NCBI GenBank assembly: GCA_013396915.1
Contig: VWZL01002559.1
Location: forward strand, 310,001 to 374,000
Length of the DNA: 64,000 nt
From: Stercorarius parasiticus
Lineage: Eukaryota; Chordata; Aves; Charadriiformes; Stercorariidae
Reading direction: 5' to 3'
The notes beneath the pieces were generated by a model. It was not told the origin of the DNA, ran no database searches, and worked only from the letters and a program-made list of their open reading frames with translations. This document shows, piece after piece, positions 12,601 to 25,110 of the stretch. The stretch's first letter is position 1; each line of letters begins with the position of its first letter. The position numbers were made by a program, and so were the translations under genes.

Positions 12601-15600
12601 TGAATGACTTTTTGACAGTGTTGTTTAGTTCTTATTTTACATCAGTTTAGTTCTACTGAGCTTTTCTCCATTTATAGCTTTGGCAGCAAGCATTTAACAA
12701 GGAAAATAAAGCTGAAGATCTAGATGCTTTTCTTTCACTAAAATATACATTGTCTTGATTCAAACTCTGACAAGAAGTCAATCCTTTAATATTTTCTGCA
12801 GCTTTAATGTAGTAAAATTCCTGCTTATTTCAAGAAAATATCTTTTTGCATGTTCAAATCCATTGCAACAGAAAGCTCTGTAATTGTCACTACTATGCAT
12901 TAACTCTGAGGTAGAACAAACACTCACAGAAACCTATTAGAAATCATGAAGCGCTTAATTTTTAGGGCTCCCTATTCCACTGAGGCATGCAGGTTTTGAT
13001 CAGACTAATGCAAAGAATGAAGCCATCATTACTCTGTACAGTGATCTCCCACCACCTGTCCCCTACAAGCTACTGGCCCTTTCTTCTTTCCTTTTTACCC
13101 AGAATAGGGCCTGAAGCACAGCCTTTACTATGTATGTGGGAGATCTTCTGGAACACAAACCAGCACAGGCATTTTCTGTGTTTAGGTCCAGAGAGGTGAC
13201 TACACAATATTTACTCCAAAGATGTTAATGGTCAGCTAGAGGAAACAGGAGACAGAGTAGTGTTATGCTTCAGCAAGTTAATATTCTTCATGAAAATGTA
13301 GCAGGAAGAGCTCCTTGCTGTTAAGTCACAGATGGGAGGAATTGCTGGCCTCAGTGCATGATTAGAGAGAGATGAATGCATGCCAGCTGTAGAGACTGCA
13401 GATGCTATATCATAAAGTGCACCTCTGTTTCTTCACGTTGTCAAAAATTGTCAGAATTCACTTTCCTAAGAAGCTAAGGATAAGTTTAAAAATTTAAAGG
13501 GAAGAATACTGCCAGTTTCATAATCAATTCCCATGACTACTTAGTCTCCCATTTTGATGTCTGATGCCAGTAAGAGTTTGTTCTGCACCCCTTCTGACGC
13601 CACATAAGTCACAGATGAAAGCCTAGGAATTCCTGATTTACAGAAGAGATTGGAGATTATTATACTCCTCTGGCTTGACTGTTTCCTTTCTCCATCTGAG
13701 TCAATATACAATATTTCACATAAGAAAGGTGCGTATCTTTGACTCTTTTTCAGCCATATATTTTTCTTCCTCTTCTCCTTACCCTTATGTGAGTTGCAAG
13801 AATAAGCTTGCAGGTTTGGTTAATTTTTTTTTTTTTTATTAAAAAACAAAAAGCATAATCATTGCCTGTGTAAATGGAACTGGGCTATTCACAATCTGAG
13901 ATGGCAAATTGGTAAGAATCCAAACGCAGCTGCATAAAGACAGCAAGCAGCAAATTGGAATGGAAACACATTTGGATAATTACAAACATGCCAAATCAGA
14001 GAATGTAAATCTGTATTAAAAAAAGATAAGTAATAGTGTTGCCTTTCTGCAGTACCTGCTGAATTAAAAACGTAGAGGCTATGATATTACGAAGCTCGAG
14101 ATTTACAAAGGAAAGTAGGTTGTATGATTAAGAAGTACTGTGGTCTAACAAACAGGTCATTTTACAATCATTCCAGAAAAAAATCAGTGTCGGGGCACTA
14201 AAAGGGCTCACTGCTCTCTTAGGGATGGGTAGCAAAACTATGCCCCACATGAAGGGAGGCTCACCAGCCACGGGCCTGTCCCACAGTACCCAAGTAAGGC
14301 AAGCAGGCATACTCAAGCACTCAAACAGAATCTAAGAAGAGCTCTGGGTCATTCAGTATTATTAAATTCATATTATCTTAGAAGTAAGCATGAATGCTGA
14401 AGCAAAATAAAGATACTTGGGCACTAGGGAATCCACAGCCTTGATCATCCAAATGCTACTGAAATACTGGAAGTAAAACTTGGATGAGAGTACAATTTCA
14501 ATATAGCAGATGTTGTGGACACAACCCTATTTTAACAATGTAGAATTTCAGATAACAGAGGTTAAAATAAATCAAATCTATATGGGTTTACACACTCCCA
14601 GATGAATGGCATTTTCACCAGAACTGAATCAGGTATTCTAATTCTGCCACCATCTAAACTTGAATTTCAGAACTAACAAAAGTGTTTTCAGAATTACTGA
14701 AATTACTGTAATCATTTAGCATCCATTTTAGAAGCCATTAAATAGAATACATATTCTTTACAAGGCAATTAGATTTTTGATACGCCAGACATTTTTTTGG
14801 TAATATTAATAATTGAAGTCATCATAGTACTTGATTAAGCCTCTAAGAATTTCAAGTAATTTGTTAGGTAACTGGAGTAGTTCTTCAGAACATCTATATC
14901 TGTCTTAGAATCATACAATCCAAATGACTGGTGTCTCCCCTGTTCAGTCAAAAAGGTTGAAAGACAGCAAATGAACTGGAATTAATTTAGCCGTATCTAA
15001 ACATGTGGGTCCTCTCCTGGTGAAAAGAGAAAACTTGGAAGTATAGTAGGCATGGCCATAGAAAACCTTTTAGTAATAATTTGTGTTTAGTAGAAATAAT
15101 TTCAAAATCTGACTTGGTTTGGGGGGAAAAAATGCATTTATAGTGTGGACATATTCTCCAGAATTGAACTCCTGATGCTACAGTTTTATGGTACTCTATC
15201 ATTACAGTGAAATCCAGCATAGCTCTGTTGTTCTGTATACAAATGTGAAATAAGATTTCGGAGGATCTAGCAGTTCGCAGCCAGATAATGAATGACAAAA
15301 GTATTCAGTATGAATGAGAAAACATTCCTAGCCTACTAGGAAACATAACTTGGGAACCTAGTTTTTTTCTGTTGAAACTTCTTCAGTTTTTAATCACACT
15401 ATAAATCTTCTCCAAGCAGTTTTATTAGTGAATGTATTGAACCACGAGGGAGGTTGATTGCAGTCAGGCTGAACGTGTATATTCAGAGGTATAATCATTC
15501 CCACTGATTATTTGCAGTGGTATTCTTAATTTCCATGTTTAACCACTGTCTTAATACAGATTTAGGTTTAATAGAACATGACGAATGAAACTAATATACA

Positions 15601-18600
15601 CCTAAATAGTTTGTTAGAAGGTCATTGCTTTCTGTTACCTAAAAATGGCATGCAACGCAGATATTAACAGTCACTTAACTTGCAAACCATAGGGTAAGAA
15701 TTTTAAGTAGTGCCTCATGAGAAGGCTTTGACATGTTAATAATATGAATATATCCTCCCACAAGAAAGTTGTAGCAGTTTTCAGGTTGTTGAAATTCTGG
15801 GGATTGACACTTAAGTATAATAATGTAATACCAGGGTTTCTCTGAGGAGTGGATACTTTTGTAGCTGGAAAACAGCATATGCAGAAACTATGCCTTAAAC
15901 CATTTAAAAAGATGGTACAGTGAAACCACCACTGTACACTATCTAGTGTTTTTCCTTTGTAATCAGAATGTAATGCAAAGGAACTGGTTTGCTGATATTG
16001 TTAAAGGTTTCAGAGATTATTGGCAGAAATTTTTTAACAGATGCTAAAAAAGATTTTCTTTAGATCCAGCAATGTGCAGTCTAGAGTCACAGTGAAAAGG
16101 GGGGACGCTTGCTGTGATTTTAGAATTTATATCATTTTAAAAAATAGCTCATTAATTTTTTTTGAAAGAGCCAACAATGGTATTCCCCCCGAGATGGTAC
16201 TTTCCCATTCCTCAGAACACAGCTAAGCTACTAAACATGTAGCATCCGCAGAAATAGGGGAAAAAATTAATATTAATCTGGCCTCACATGTTTCCAGCAG
16301 GGATTAGTTTCATTTTTACCCTATTTAAGAGCTGGCATAAGAACTTTAAAAAGAAGGTCTGAAAAGGGCCTGTAACGTGAAAACTTTTGGTTGGTTTTTT
16401 TTCTTGCATGGCCAAATAGGAGTTTTCTCTACATTATTTTTTTTTACGAAACAGGAGGACTGTAGTACGCAAATCCATTCAGGTGATCACCTCACTTGCT
16501 GCTCTGACAGTCTTGCATATCCTGTCTGCTTTGAAGAAAAATAAAATCTGCACATTGAGCAGTCTGGTTCAACCATTTTGTTGGTATGCTTGTAACTGCC
16601 AACACCTGGAGAGACTTGGTTCCCTTGTGCTCCTAAACCCTCTCCTGAATTCCCCTGTGAGGTTCATCACAGGACATGTTTCCATGCTAAAGTACTCCTT
16701 ACTACCATGCTGATGTGATATTTCTTATCTCACTGTAAGCACACAACAGCACTGGAATAAAAGATAAATACCTTAACATCTCTCATGTTTGAGAGGTGGA
16801 ACTACACAAGTAAAATATAAAATAAATTTTTCAGAGGTACAGTTGAGAGTGTATAAGACCTGAAATTTCCATTGAGCTCATTCCAGAGACTTTTGAAAAC
16901 ATCCTTCTTCCTTTAACAACATATTTAACTTGTTCCTCCCCTCTGTATTTGTTGAAGATTTTGCATAATGCAGCGTTACTAGAAACTTTCTGTCTATCTG
17001 AATTAAGAACCACAAAAAGTCTCTCTAGAGCGGTTTCTGGGTGAAACTGAAAGGACTAAGTGGCTGAATAATAACTTCCAAAAAAGAGGATGTGGCCAGT
17101 TTCTTGGGAAGAAAAGTCCATTCAGTTGCCAGAGGACTTGGAGAAGTTAAGACCACCCAGTAGACAGGTAGCCTGCCAAATCAATATTGAAAGTACTTCA
17201 TGCATAAAGGGCTGCAGTTTGCTTTGAGAACTCTCAGGACTGTTGTGATTTTACTTTTTATACTTCAGTATTAAAGCCACAAAGGAGACCCTGAAATTTT
17301 ATTTTATGATTACTTAATCCCACCTGCATGCAGAAGTAACAGACAATAATTATAGCAGAAGCAGGGAGAAGGTGAGAAGTACCTCCGTTGTGAAACTCAG
17401 TTAGGCACTGAGAGTTTGCAGTTATGGTAATATCAAGAAGGCTGCACTGTCCTGCTCCAGTGTGCACTTTCTGTACACAGCATTCAACTGAAACAGAAGC
17501 AGGTGGAAGAAGAGGTAATAGTGAGAACAGAAGCAGTGTTGTATCAGAACAGGATGATTACGCATCACTAGTGCCATTCAGTAAAAGTTTTGAAAACTGC
17601 CAGATTGAGTCTACTCAGAGTTGAGAGCTGTGCTTGCTGGTTTTGCACTTGTAATCCCTAAATTTCCAGCCATGTCATTACTCAGTCTCTAATTCCCCTG
17701 AGCTGGACACTAATTCAAACAAAGCAAAGCAATTTATGAATATTTTCTGATCTTTAGAGATATTTGCATCCAGTCTTTGAAACGACCTGTATTAGTTCTA
17801 TGCATCGATAAATAGGGGAATAGCACCATCAGAAAAGTTACAAGGTAAATAGCAGTGGCAGTAGTGGCTGTTCTATGTTTGGGATTGTCTTTAGAGTTCC
17901 CATTCTGTTAAAATTAATTTTTAAATTGAGGAATATAAGAACATAATTCACACTTGCACTTTAGGATGTGATAATCTGATAAAATGTTCAGTTATGTTTA
18001 TAAATGAACATTCATTTAAAAAATGTTTAATACTTTACAGGTATAACTAAGGCAGCAGCTTCCATTGGTGCACTGTGCTAGTCAAAACAGGGTTACCAGA
18101 GGCTGGCTTTTCAGAGTTGTTGATTATGCAGCAGCACCTGCTTAGTAGCACAAACTGCCAAATGCCAGTGACAATTTATGTCCTGTGCTTGAATCTTAAT
18201 TACTTCAATATGTATTGGAATAAGAACAGTAACTAGTGATGAGAATACCACTAGAAATGCAAATGTTATTGATCTGTAGGGTGCTGGTAATAACTTAGAT
18301 TTACAAATTATTTTATAATAACTAAAAATGTAACTGCATATTAACTTGGAACATAATGAGGTCATGGCAACAAAATACATTATTCTGATGAATGATTCTA
18401 GCTTTCACCATCTGCATGGTACCTCAGTCAATCATATTAGGAGCAAGCCCAGGCTTGCACCAAGGTAAAATTATAATTCTTTCCAAAAATATACCTGGAA
18501 GTTTTCCAAGAATGAAAACATTCCTCCCCCAAGTTTATTATCTGAATGCTGTATTTATATTGTGAAATGTGAAATAATAGGGTTTTTGGCCAGAGTATGA

Positions 18601-20600
18601 AAATCTATTCTGACAACCTAAGTGGGTAGCACAGCTATGTCTTTTTCCTGGTAATTACTGCATCAAAGTGAATAACTGATGGTTGAGTTATAGACCAGCT
18701 TTAGAAAAAACCAAAAATCTATTCTGGTTAACAGATGCAAATGTAAGAGAGGTTGAACTTCATGAATTCGTCACAGATTGGGTGATATGTCACCTGCAAG
18801 TTGTTCCTTTATTTGAGTGTGATTTTTTTGCAACCCTAAACATAGTTTTTTGTTAATACATTTTCTTTTATGCATTAATAGATTCCAGTATAATATTTCT
18901 GAATGCAGAGAAAGACTGACCACCCTACAAAGATCAAAAAGGAGGGAAAGATTAAGTCTTTATGTGAAGTAGGTGGGAGATAACTTTAAAAATATTAAAA
19001 AACTTGTTGTCAGGTGGTGGTGGTGTTAGCGTAATCTTTTTCCAAGCACATACTCAAATCTCCTTCCAATTTTTCACAGTTTTCGATGACCTGGCCCATG
19101 AAGGTTTTTTTTCACTAGTCCTGATCCCAAATTCTTACCTTTAGTCTGAGCGTTCAGTAAAATAATTATTCAGTGAGATATAGAAATACTTTCCCATTCA
19201 CCAGGCATTTTTGGTAAGATATACAAAAGTATAAGTTTGAAGAGCAGATGAGCAAAAGAGAAGTAGAGCTCAAGTGGAGCAGAGAATATATTCATAAACC
19301 GAGGCAGACAGAAGAGGAAGATCTATACAACTTCCAGAGGTGATCATAAGTTTGATCACTGCGTTTCATGCAGTAGTGCTCTGCAAGTTTAGAGGTGAAT
19401 GAGCAGCACAATAGTTGAGGAAGCAATTATCCAATATGTTTTCTATGGAGTGGAGAAGCAGAGGTGTTAAAGAGAGGGTCACAAGAGTTACAGTACCATT
19501 TAAGAACCTGTGACATTTGTTTGGGCATAATATTTTCAGGAAAGATAATTTCATCATGAAAGGAATGTGTACAATCTCCATCTGCACATTAGGTTTTGAG
19601 CTTGATAATACAAATGTTTTGGGGATATATGTCTATATTTGCCAGCCACAAATTTGATCTTCGTCACAGTGGCATTGATTCTGTGTCTCGTGTCTGGTTT
19701 TTCACTCTCTTGACTAGAAAGGCTTGATATTTTTTGCTGACAGAAATGCTCCTGCTCCCATAAAATTCCTTTCTGAATCATTCAAATTTAGAAATTTTTG
19801 AATCGTGTCCATACTTCACAAAATTAGTCAAGCCACACATAAGCTATTTATGACTCACACCCTTTTTGTTTTTTAATGATTAGTCTGTAATAAGCAACAG
19901 AAATAAACATTTTAGATGTTTGACAGAATTGTTCCTACCATGGTGAGTCTGAACCTGAGATAAGTTCGAGTCCTGGAAAGTTATTTTGACTGAGGTAATG
20001 TTGCCTACAGTCTAGGTACTAACCAGTGGCAGATCTAGCTGGCATTGGCAAAACTGAGTACCATGAAACCTATAGCCAAGGAAAAGCAGTCCAATATATC
20101 CTACCGCTATATTGCCTCTACAGAATGCTTTTTCTCACTATATTTCAAGATAATTTACATGGAAAAGTACTGCTCTTTTTACTTTGAAAAGGCAGTAAAG
20201 CTTAGATATTTATTGTGCTCAGATATATGGATAGTCTCCTCCAGAAGATATGCTAGTAAAATCTGAAACCCCCTGAAAACTTCAGGAGCAACAACTACTA
20301 CCTACTTTGTATTTAAGATACTGTCCAAGCTAGGAAAGGACATTAGAGACTTTATTTTAAAATATGTTACCTTGCCTTCATTAAAGCAGGTACTAATTCC
20401 ATTGTTATTTAGTGCAAAACTAGGTACTTTGGATAACACGAATTAAAAAAGATGTCACTTAGCTTTAACAGCTGCATATTCTTCTTGATCACTTGATTAA
20501 AAAAGGCCGAAAAGACTATGCTATTTTTGAAAACTGAAAATGTTTGATTCTTCAATTGGGTAAATTCTCTTATGCTGAGGCAAGATTTAAATTAACTGCA
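9691..20600. other. Noncoding; no gene recognised
   Basis: About 11 kb without a recognisable exon. Visible features are A/C-only tracts at 11172-11192 and 11271-11307, an eight-G run at 11328-11335, a G-rich run at 12168-12188, T runs near 10670-10686 and 13825-13840, and many short chance open frames, the longest being 103 codons on the minus strand at 14987-15298. None has a family signature. Confidence 0.5.
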
Positions 20601-20639
20601 GATTACCCTAAAACTCATTGACAGAAGGCTATGACCGTT

Positions 20640-21200
20640 CCATTAACCAAACTGTCGTGCTGTTTATTTTAGGCAATCTGGTTAATTTTTTTTGCTTTCA
20701 TTTTGATGTAGTGAAGATCACAGCCCTCCAGTATGTGCAATTTAAGTTTTCGTCGCTGATGACAAGTTTAAATTGAAAACAATTTTGCAAGATTATGGGT
20801 TCCAGTACAGATAGAACAGAACAATGTAATTATCTACAGAGCAAATCATTAAAGCTAGGTAATAAATGAAACTAAAAATCAGTTGCAAAAGCAGACATGC
20901 CTTTGAGCTTTGCAGACTCATGAATGGCTTCATATTTAGAGCTGAGCTGCTACCATCACAAATTGTTAATTAATTATTAACATTGTTGTTATCAGTCCTT
21001 ATGTATTTTGTGACCCTTGAGCATAGCAATGGAGCTTTGTGAGTTTGAGAAACTTGCAGCAACAGTAAGACTGTACATTTTCTTTTTGATTAATTGGTAC
21101 AGGGCTATATTCGCATTCAATTGTGCCCTTTGGACAATCAGTTTTATAGGACCACTGCATAAATTCACAGAAGGTGGCTGGTAGGGAAGTGTCTCAAGCC
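20640..21200. promoter_or_regulatory. Candidate conserved noncoding element, block A
   Basis: The block is dense in TAAT/ATTA homeodomain-type cores, notably the almost uninterrupted cluster at 20961-20983, with further ATTAATT words near 21089 and a GTAATTA word near 20826. ATTGTT SOX-type words sit beside them. It has no repeat signature and no coding frame. Composition alone suggests a developmental enhancer; without an alignment this is inference. Confidence 0.25.
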
Positions 21201-24200
21201 ATCATGGGTAGAATTTTTTTGAAAGCAATTAAAATTTCTATTTAAAGTTATGGGCTTGTATAACTAGAGCAATAATTCTTTTTTTTACTTATGGAAATGA
21301 ACACACAGAAAACAAAGCAAATAAAAAAAAAATTGTCTCCTCATTGGAGAAAGAAAAATTTCAAAATACCTGGGTTTTACCCTACATAGTTCATGTCAAT
21401 AAAATAAGGAAATTAAGGGAATTGTGGTCTCCCTTCACAGTGTCTACAGAATTTGCCAAGGATAGTTCCAAATCCCTCTACCTGAGAGGAATGATACTTA
21501 CATGTAGAGTACACTCTAATCTTCAGACTAGAGTGCATTCTGAAGGACTAGGGAGAAAAAAAAAGGTGCTAGAAGCCATTCATTGACATTATTGTACACT
21601 CTGTACAAACATACATGGCCTTTGGGGCCCAAAAACTGGCAGATTTCACCTCCCAGCTGAAATTCCTACCAGAAGGGCTGGAAGGGCTTTCTGTATTTGC
21701 TTGTAGCCAAGATAGTCTTAAGTATTTTACACGCGAGACTGCTCCAGCAGAAGGAATTTTGGAGGTTTTTCCTCTCACCATCCACAGCCTGCTTCATAAC
21801 CAGAAAAGGTATGAATTTCAGCACCTGAAATGGGAGGCTGTGGGGGAACTTCAGTATCCACGTTTGCGATGAATACACTTATTCCTCTCTTACTCAGTAA
21901 TTCTAGGATACTTTTTTCTTTTTTTTTTTTTCTTTCCTTTTGCAGTGGAGGGAGTACAACTTGCTTTTTTAGCTGAAATTTATTCGGAAATTTAAATCTG
22001 GAAAGAGTATTAGAATAAGTATCTTTTTCTTAGAAACATTACCGTTGCCCCCAAAATGCTTCTTCTAGCTCCGTTTTTATTTTTGAGATATTTTTGGCCA
22101 TGTTTTGGGTTATGCTGGTCAGTATAGCGTATGCAAAGGGTTTTGATGGTTCTTGACCTTTCTAGTAGGCTTTTAGCTGTTGCCAGGCTCTGTAGTATAA
22201 CAGCTGTCTTTAGTTTCCTGACTTTCAATCAAAAAATGGCAGCATTGTTTTTGATTGACACTTAGCTTATTGAGACACAGCTTCTATGTGATATATCTGT
22301 CACGTCTGCTTATAGAATAAAAAGAACTACATGGGATAGTAAAAGAAGTTTGTGATGAACTTTGTGTGGGTTGGTGGGTGTGACAAATCTAAAACCATTT
22401 TCTTCTATTCATTTCATTTGGATGCCGCTTTGGCCCAGCAATAAGCAAGATTGTTGGAGAAATATGGCTCATGAAATTGGGAATACAATGTCAGACAAAA
22501 AACCAGAAATGCTACTTCTCTTAGCAGTTCATGGTGCTCCCCAGTTTACACTGTAAACTTGCTGTGCTATAAAGAATAGCAATGGCGATAGCTTGCACGA
22601 CAAAATGAGGACCCCCGTGAAGCAAGTACATAGACTTCTCATGAATTGTCACTACACTGAACCTTGTAACCTTCTTGTAACTCCCTCCTTTGTGGGTATT
22701 ATGCAATACTAAACTTTCCAGTTTTTCTCTTTCTCAGCGTGTTCAATACCCTTTGAATATGAAAGCCCTCGTGGTTAGGTTACTGGGGACAGGAAGAAAG
22801 GCACAAGGAGTTTTCCACAATTACTTTACTTCTGATGTTTACTACTGAGATTACTTTGCTTCTGAGTTTATCTATAAAACTATGCACTTTGCATGTAGTT
22901 GGAGAACATGTACTTTTAAGCTCTAAGGAAGAGCTGAACAACAAAAAGTTCAAGAAAACGGGCAATTATTTTTTAAGTAAAACAAAACCTTTTCAGGAGT
23001 TCCTTCTTAGTTTCCTTATCGTGATCTGAGCATATAGTATGGCAATGTTATTAAACGTTATGAAAGAGTGTAGCCCAGCAACACCACCAGTCATGAATCA
23101 GGGACAACAGAATTCTAACCTCAATCCTGTGGTTTTTTGGGGTGGTTGTTTGGTTTTTTTAAATTTTTTTATATACCTGTGTATATAAAGCTATATATAT
23201 ATAGTATTTTATATAGAGAGAGTCCCAGTTTTGTCTGTTTCTAAAGGACCTTCAGAAACATCTGCCTCAGTTTAGCAATGAACAACAAGTGTGATTCAAG
23301 TGAGCTCCAACAGAAGTCTTATTCTTTAGGGAAATCAGATTGGGTATGAGCTTGAATAAATTCAGATTCAAACTCCATCAGCCTGTGGGAGTCTGTGAAT
23401 GGCTCATCATGTATTCAAGACACACTGTTAGGTACAAATGCCAACCAACAGAGCTGCAGTACAGAGATCAGATTCTTTTTCCATCTTAAAGCAGTGATTT
23501 CCTTTCTAAAAACATACCAAAAAAAATCCTGCAAAGACCGAGTACTTTATTTTGTGGATATTTCCTCATCTAATTGCTGGGGTTTTTTCTTCTTTCATTT
23601 TAAATACTGTCAGAATACCAAGGCTATAAACAAGGAAAAAGAAACAGTTCACAAACAGAATTGAAAAGGTGGAGAAAAATTCTAGTATATCTGTTTTGAC
23701 AGATAATAGCTTGCTGCTGTGATCTGTCATTTGGCTAATATTTCCCTTCTAACTGGATGAAATTAATTTTGCTGAGATTTATTTTGAAAGTCTACATGCA
23801 GGGAGGCTGAACTTTCCCACAGGAAAAAGTGCATGTTGTTTTGTTCCATGTTAATCAAGATTTTAGCACTAGCGGTACACAATGCTGCCAATCACCTGGA
23901 CCGTGCTTTTACATGAGGCAGATTAAGCAGCTCTCAGTGCTGCAGTTGACAGCAGGAAATCTGGGATAGATTTCAGAACAAAAGAAGAAAAATTAGCCTG
24001 ATTTCTTTATGCATTGAGCATGCTCCACTAACATTGTGCATCATGTGATTCCTTGTTTCTAAGGAAACAACTATGATGCTGAGCACATACTCTCCTATCA
24101 TGAACTGCAGGATTTTTTTTTTGTCCTCAGAGAATTTTAAGATATAAATCTGAAATAATTTGCTGCACTTGATTAGCATTGATTTATATTTACAAATACA

Positions 24201-24239
24201 TAATTCTTAACATGTGAATAGTAAAAGGAATTATAAATC
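21201..24239. other. Noncoding; no gene recognised
   Basis: Contains a less AT-rich patch at about 21560-21880 that is open on both strands (85 codons plus, 70 codons minus), and a TA-rich microsatellite at 23173-23225. A GGTATG donor-like word lies inside the plus-strand frame at about 21808. No protein family was recognised, so no gene is called. Confidence 0.45.
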
Positions 24240-25110
24240 TATGTTGAAATTAACTACAATAAATATGTAGCAGAGTCAAATTAATTTAATTATATTTGGG
24301 ATGGAATTGCCCCAGTTGACAAGGGAACAAAAATGTTATACAATTGCTGTCCCTAGATGGTGCCTTTACTTTGATTCTTTGCATTCTTTGAATGGATAAT
24401 TTGCATTGTGGCTGATTTATCATTTAAAAAAAATAAATAAATCAGAGAGTGACTATTCAAATTCTGCTTGCATCAGCAGCTGCTTCCAGCAAACGTGTCT
24501 AGGTCACTTAGATATTACCACATTGCTACCCTAGGTGCAATGTTAAAAAGATGGGAACAAACTTGATAGAAGGATGGCACACCTGAAGGAAACGGTGCAT
24601 TTATCTATCAGTTAGTGTGGATTGCTAAAATAAATAAGAAAGGATTTACAGATTTGCAGTAGCTACAGAAAATATTTCAGTACAATGATAAGGGTATTCT
24701 TGAAGGATACTCTTTCCCCATTTGCTAGTAAGCTAACCACTAACTAAGCAGCTGTAAAGTCTTCAGGCCTGGAGCCTAACCCAAAGGGTAATGTTTATGA
24801 TGTTAAAACTTGTTTAAATATGATCGTAGAGTTGCAGTAATTGAGTTTGGCAAGTTGCCTATTGACTTATTTTAAGCTACGGGCTGTGTTTTTTCATTTA
24901 TTTGTTTCCAGCATGCTTGGTTTTTTTGCTTTGTGTGAGCATCACTGGTACAATAAATGAAATTATTAAATTCTCCAGAGTAGCAAATTAAGTTGTAATT
25001 AAGGTGAAGAAATCCACTGAAACAGAAATAAACAGGAAGTGCAAATAAACCTTAATGAGTCTCTGAAAAGACACAAATATAGGTATTTTATAATTTCTAT
25101 TGCTATCAGC
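24240..25110. promoter_or_regulatory. Candidate conserved noncoding element, block B
   Basis: An ATTTGCAT octamer (POU-type word) lies at 24399-24406. TTAATTTAATTA words lie near 24280-24292 and a TAATTAAG word near 24997-25004. There is no coding frame and no repeat match. The mix of POU and homeodomain words resembles known vertebrate developmental enhancers, but AT-rich DNA makes such words by chance, so confidence is low. Confidence 0.2.

Noticed and set aside
14987..15298. 103-codon minus-strand frame as a gene
   Set aside because: No recognisable motif, AT-rich codon mix like the surrounding noncoding DNA, and no exon boundary pattern.
23173..23225. TATA-box-like promoter
   Set aside because: It is a TA-rich microsatellite with no downstream gene or initiator context.
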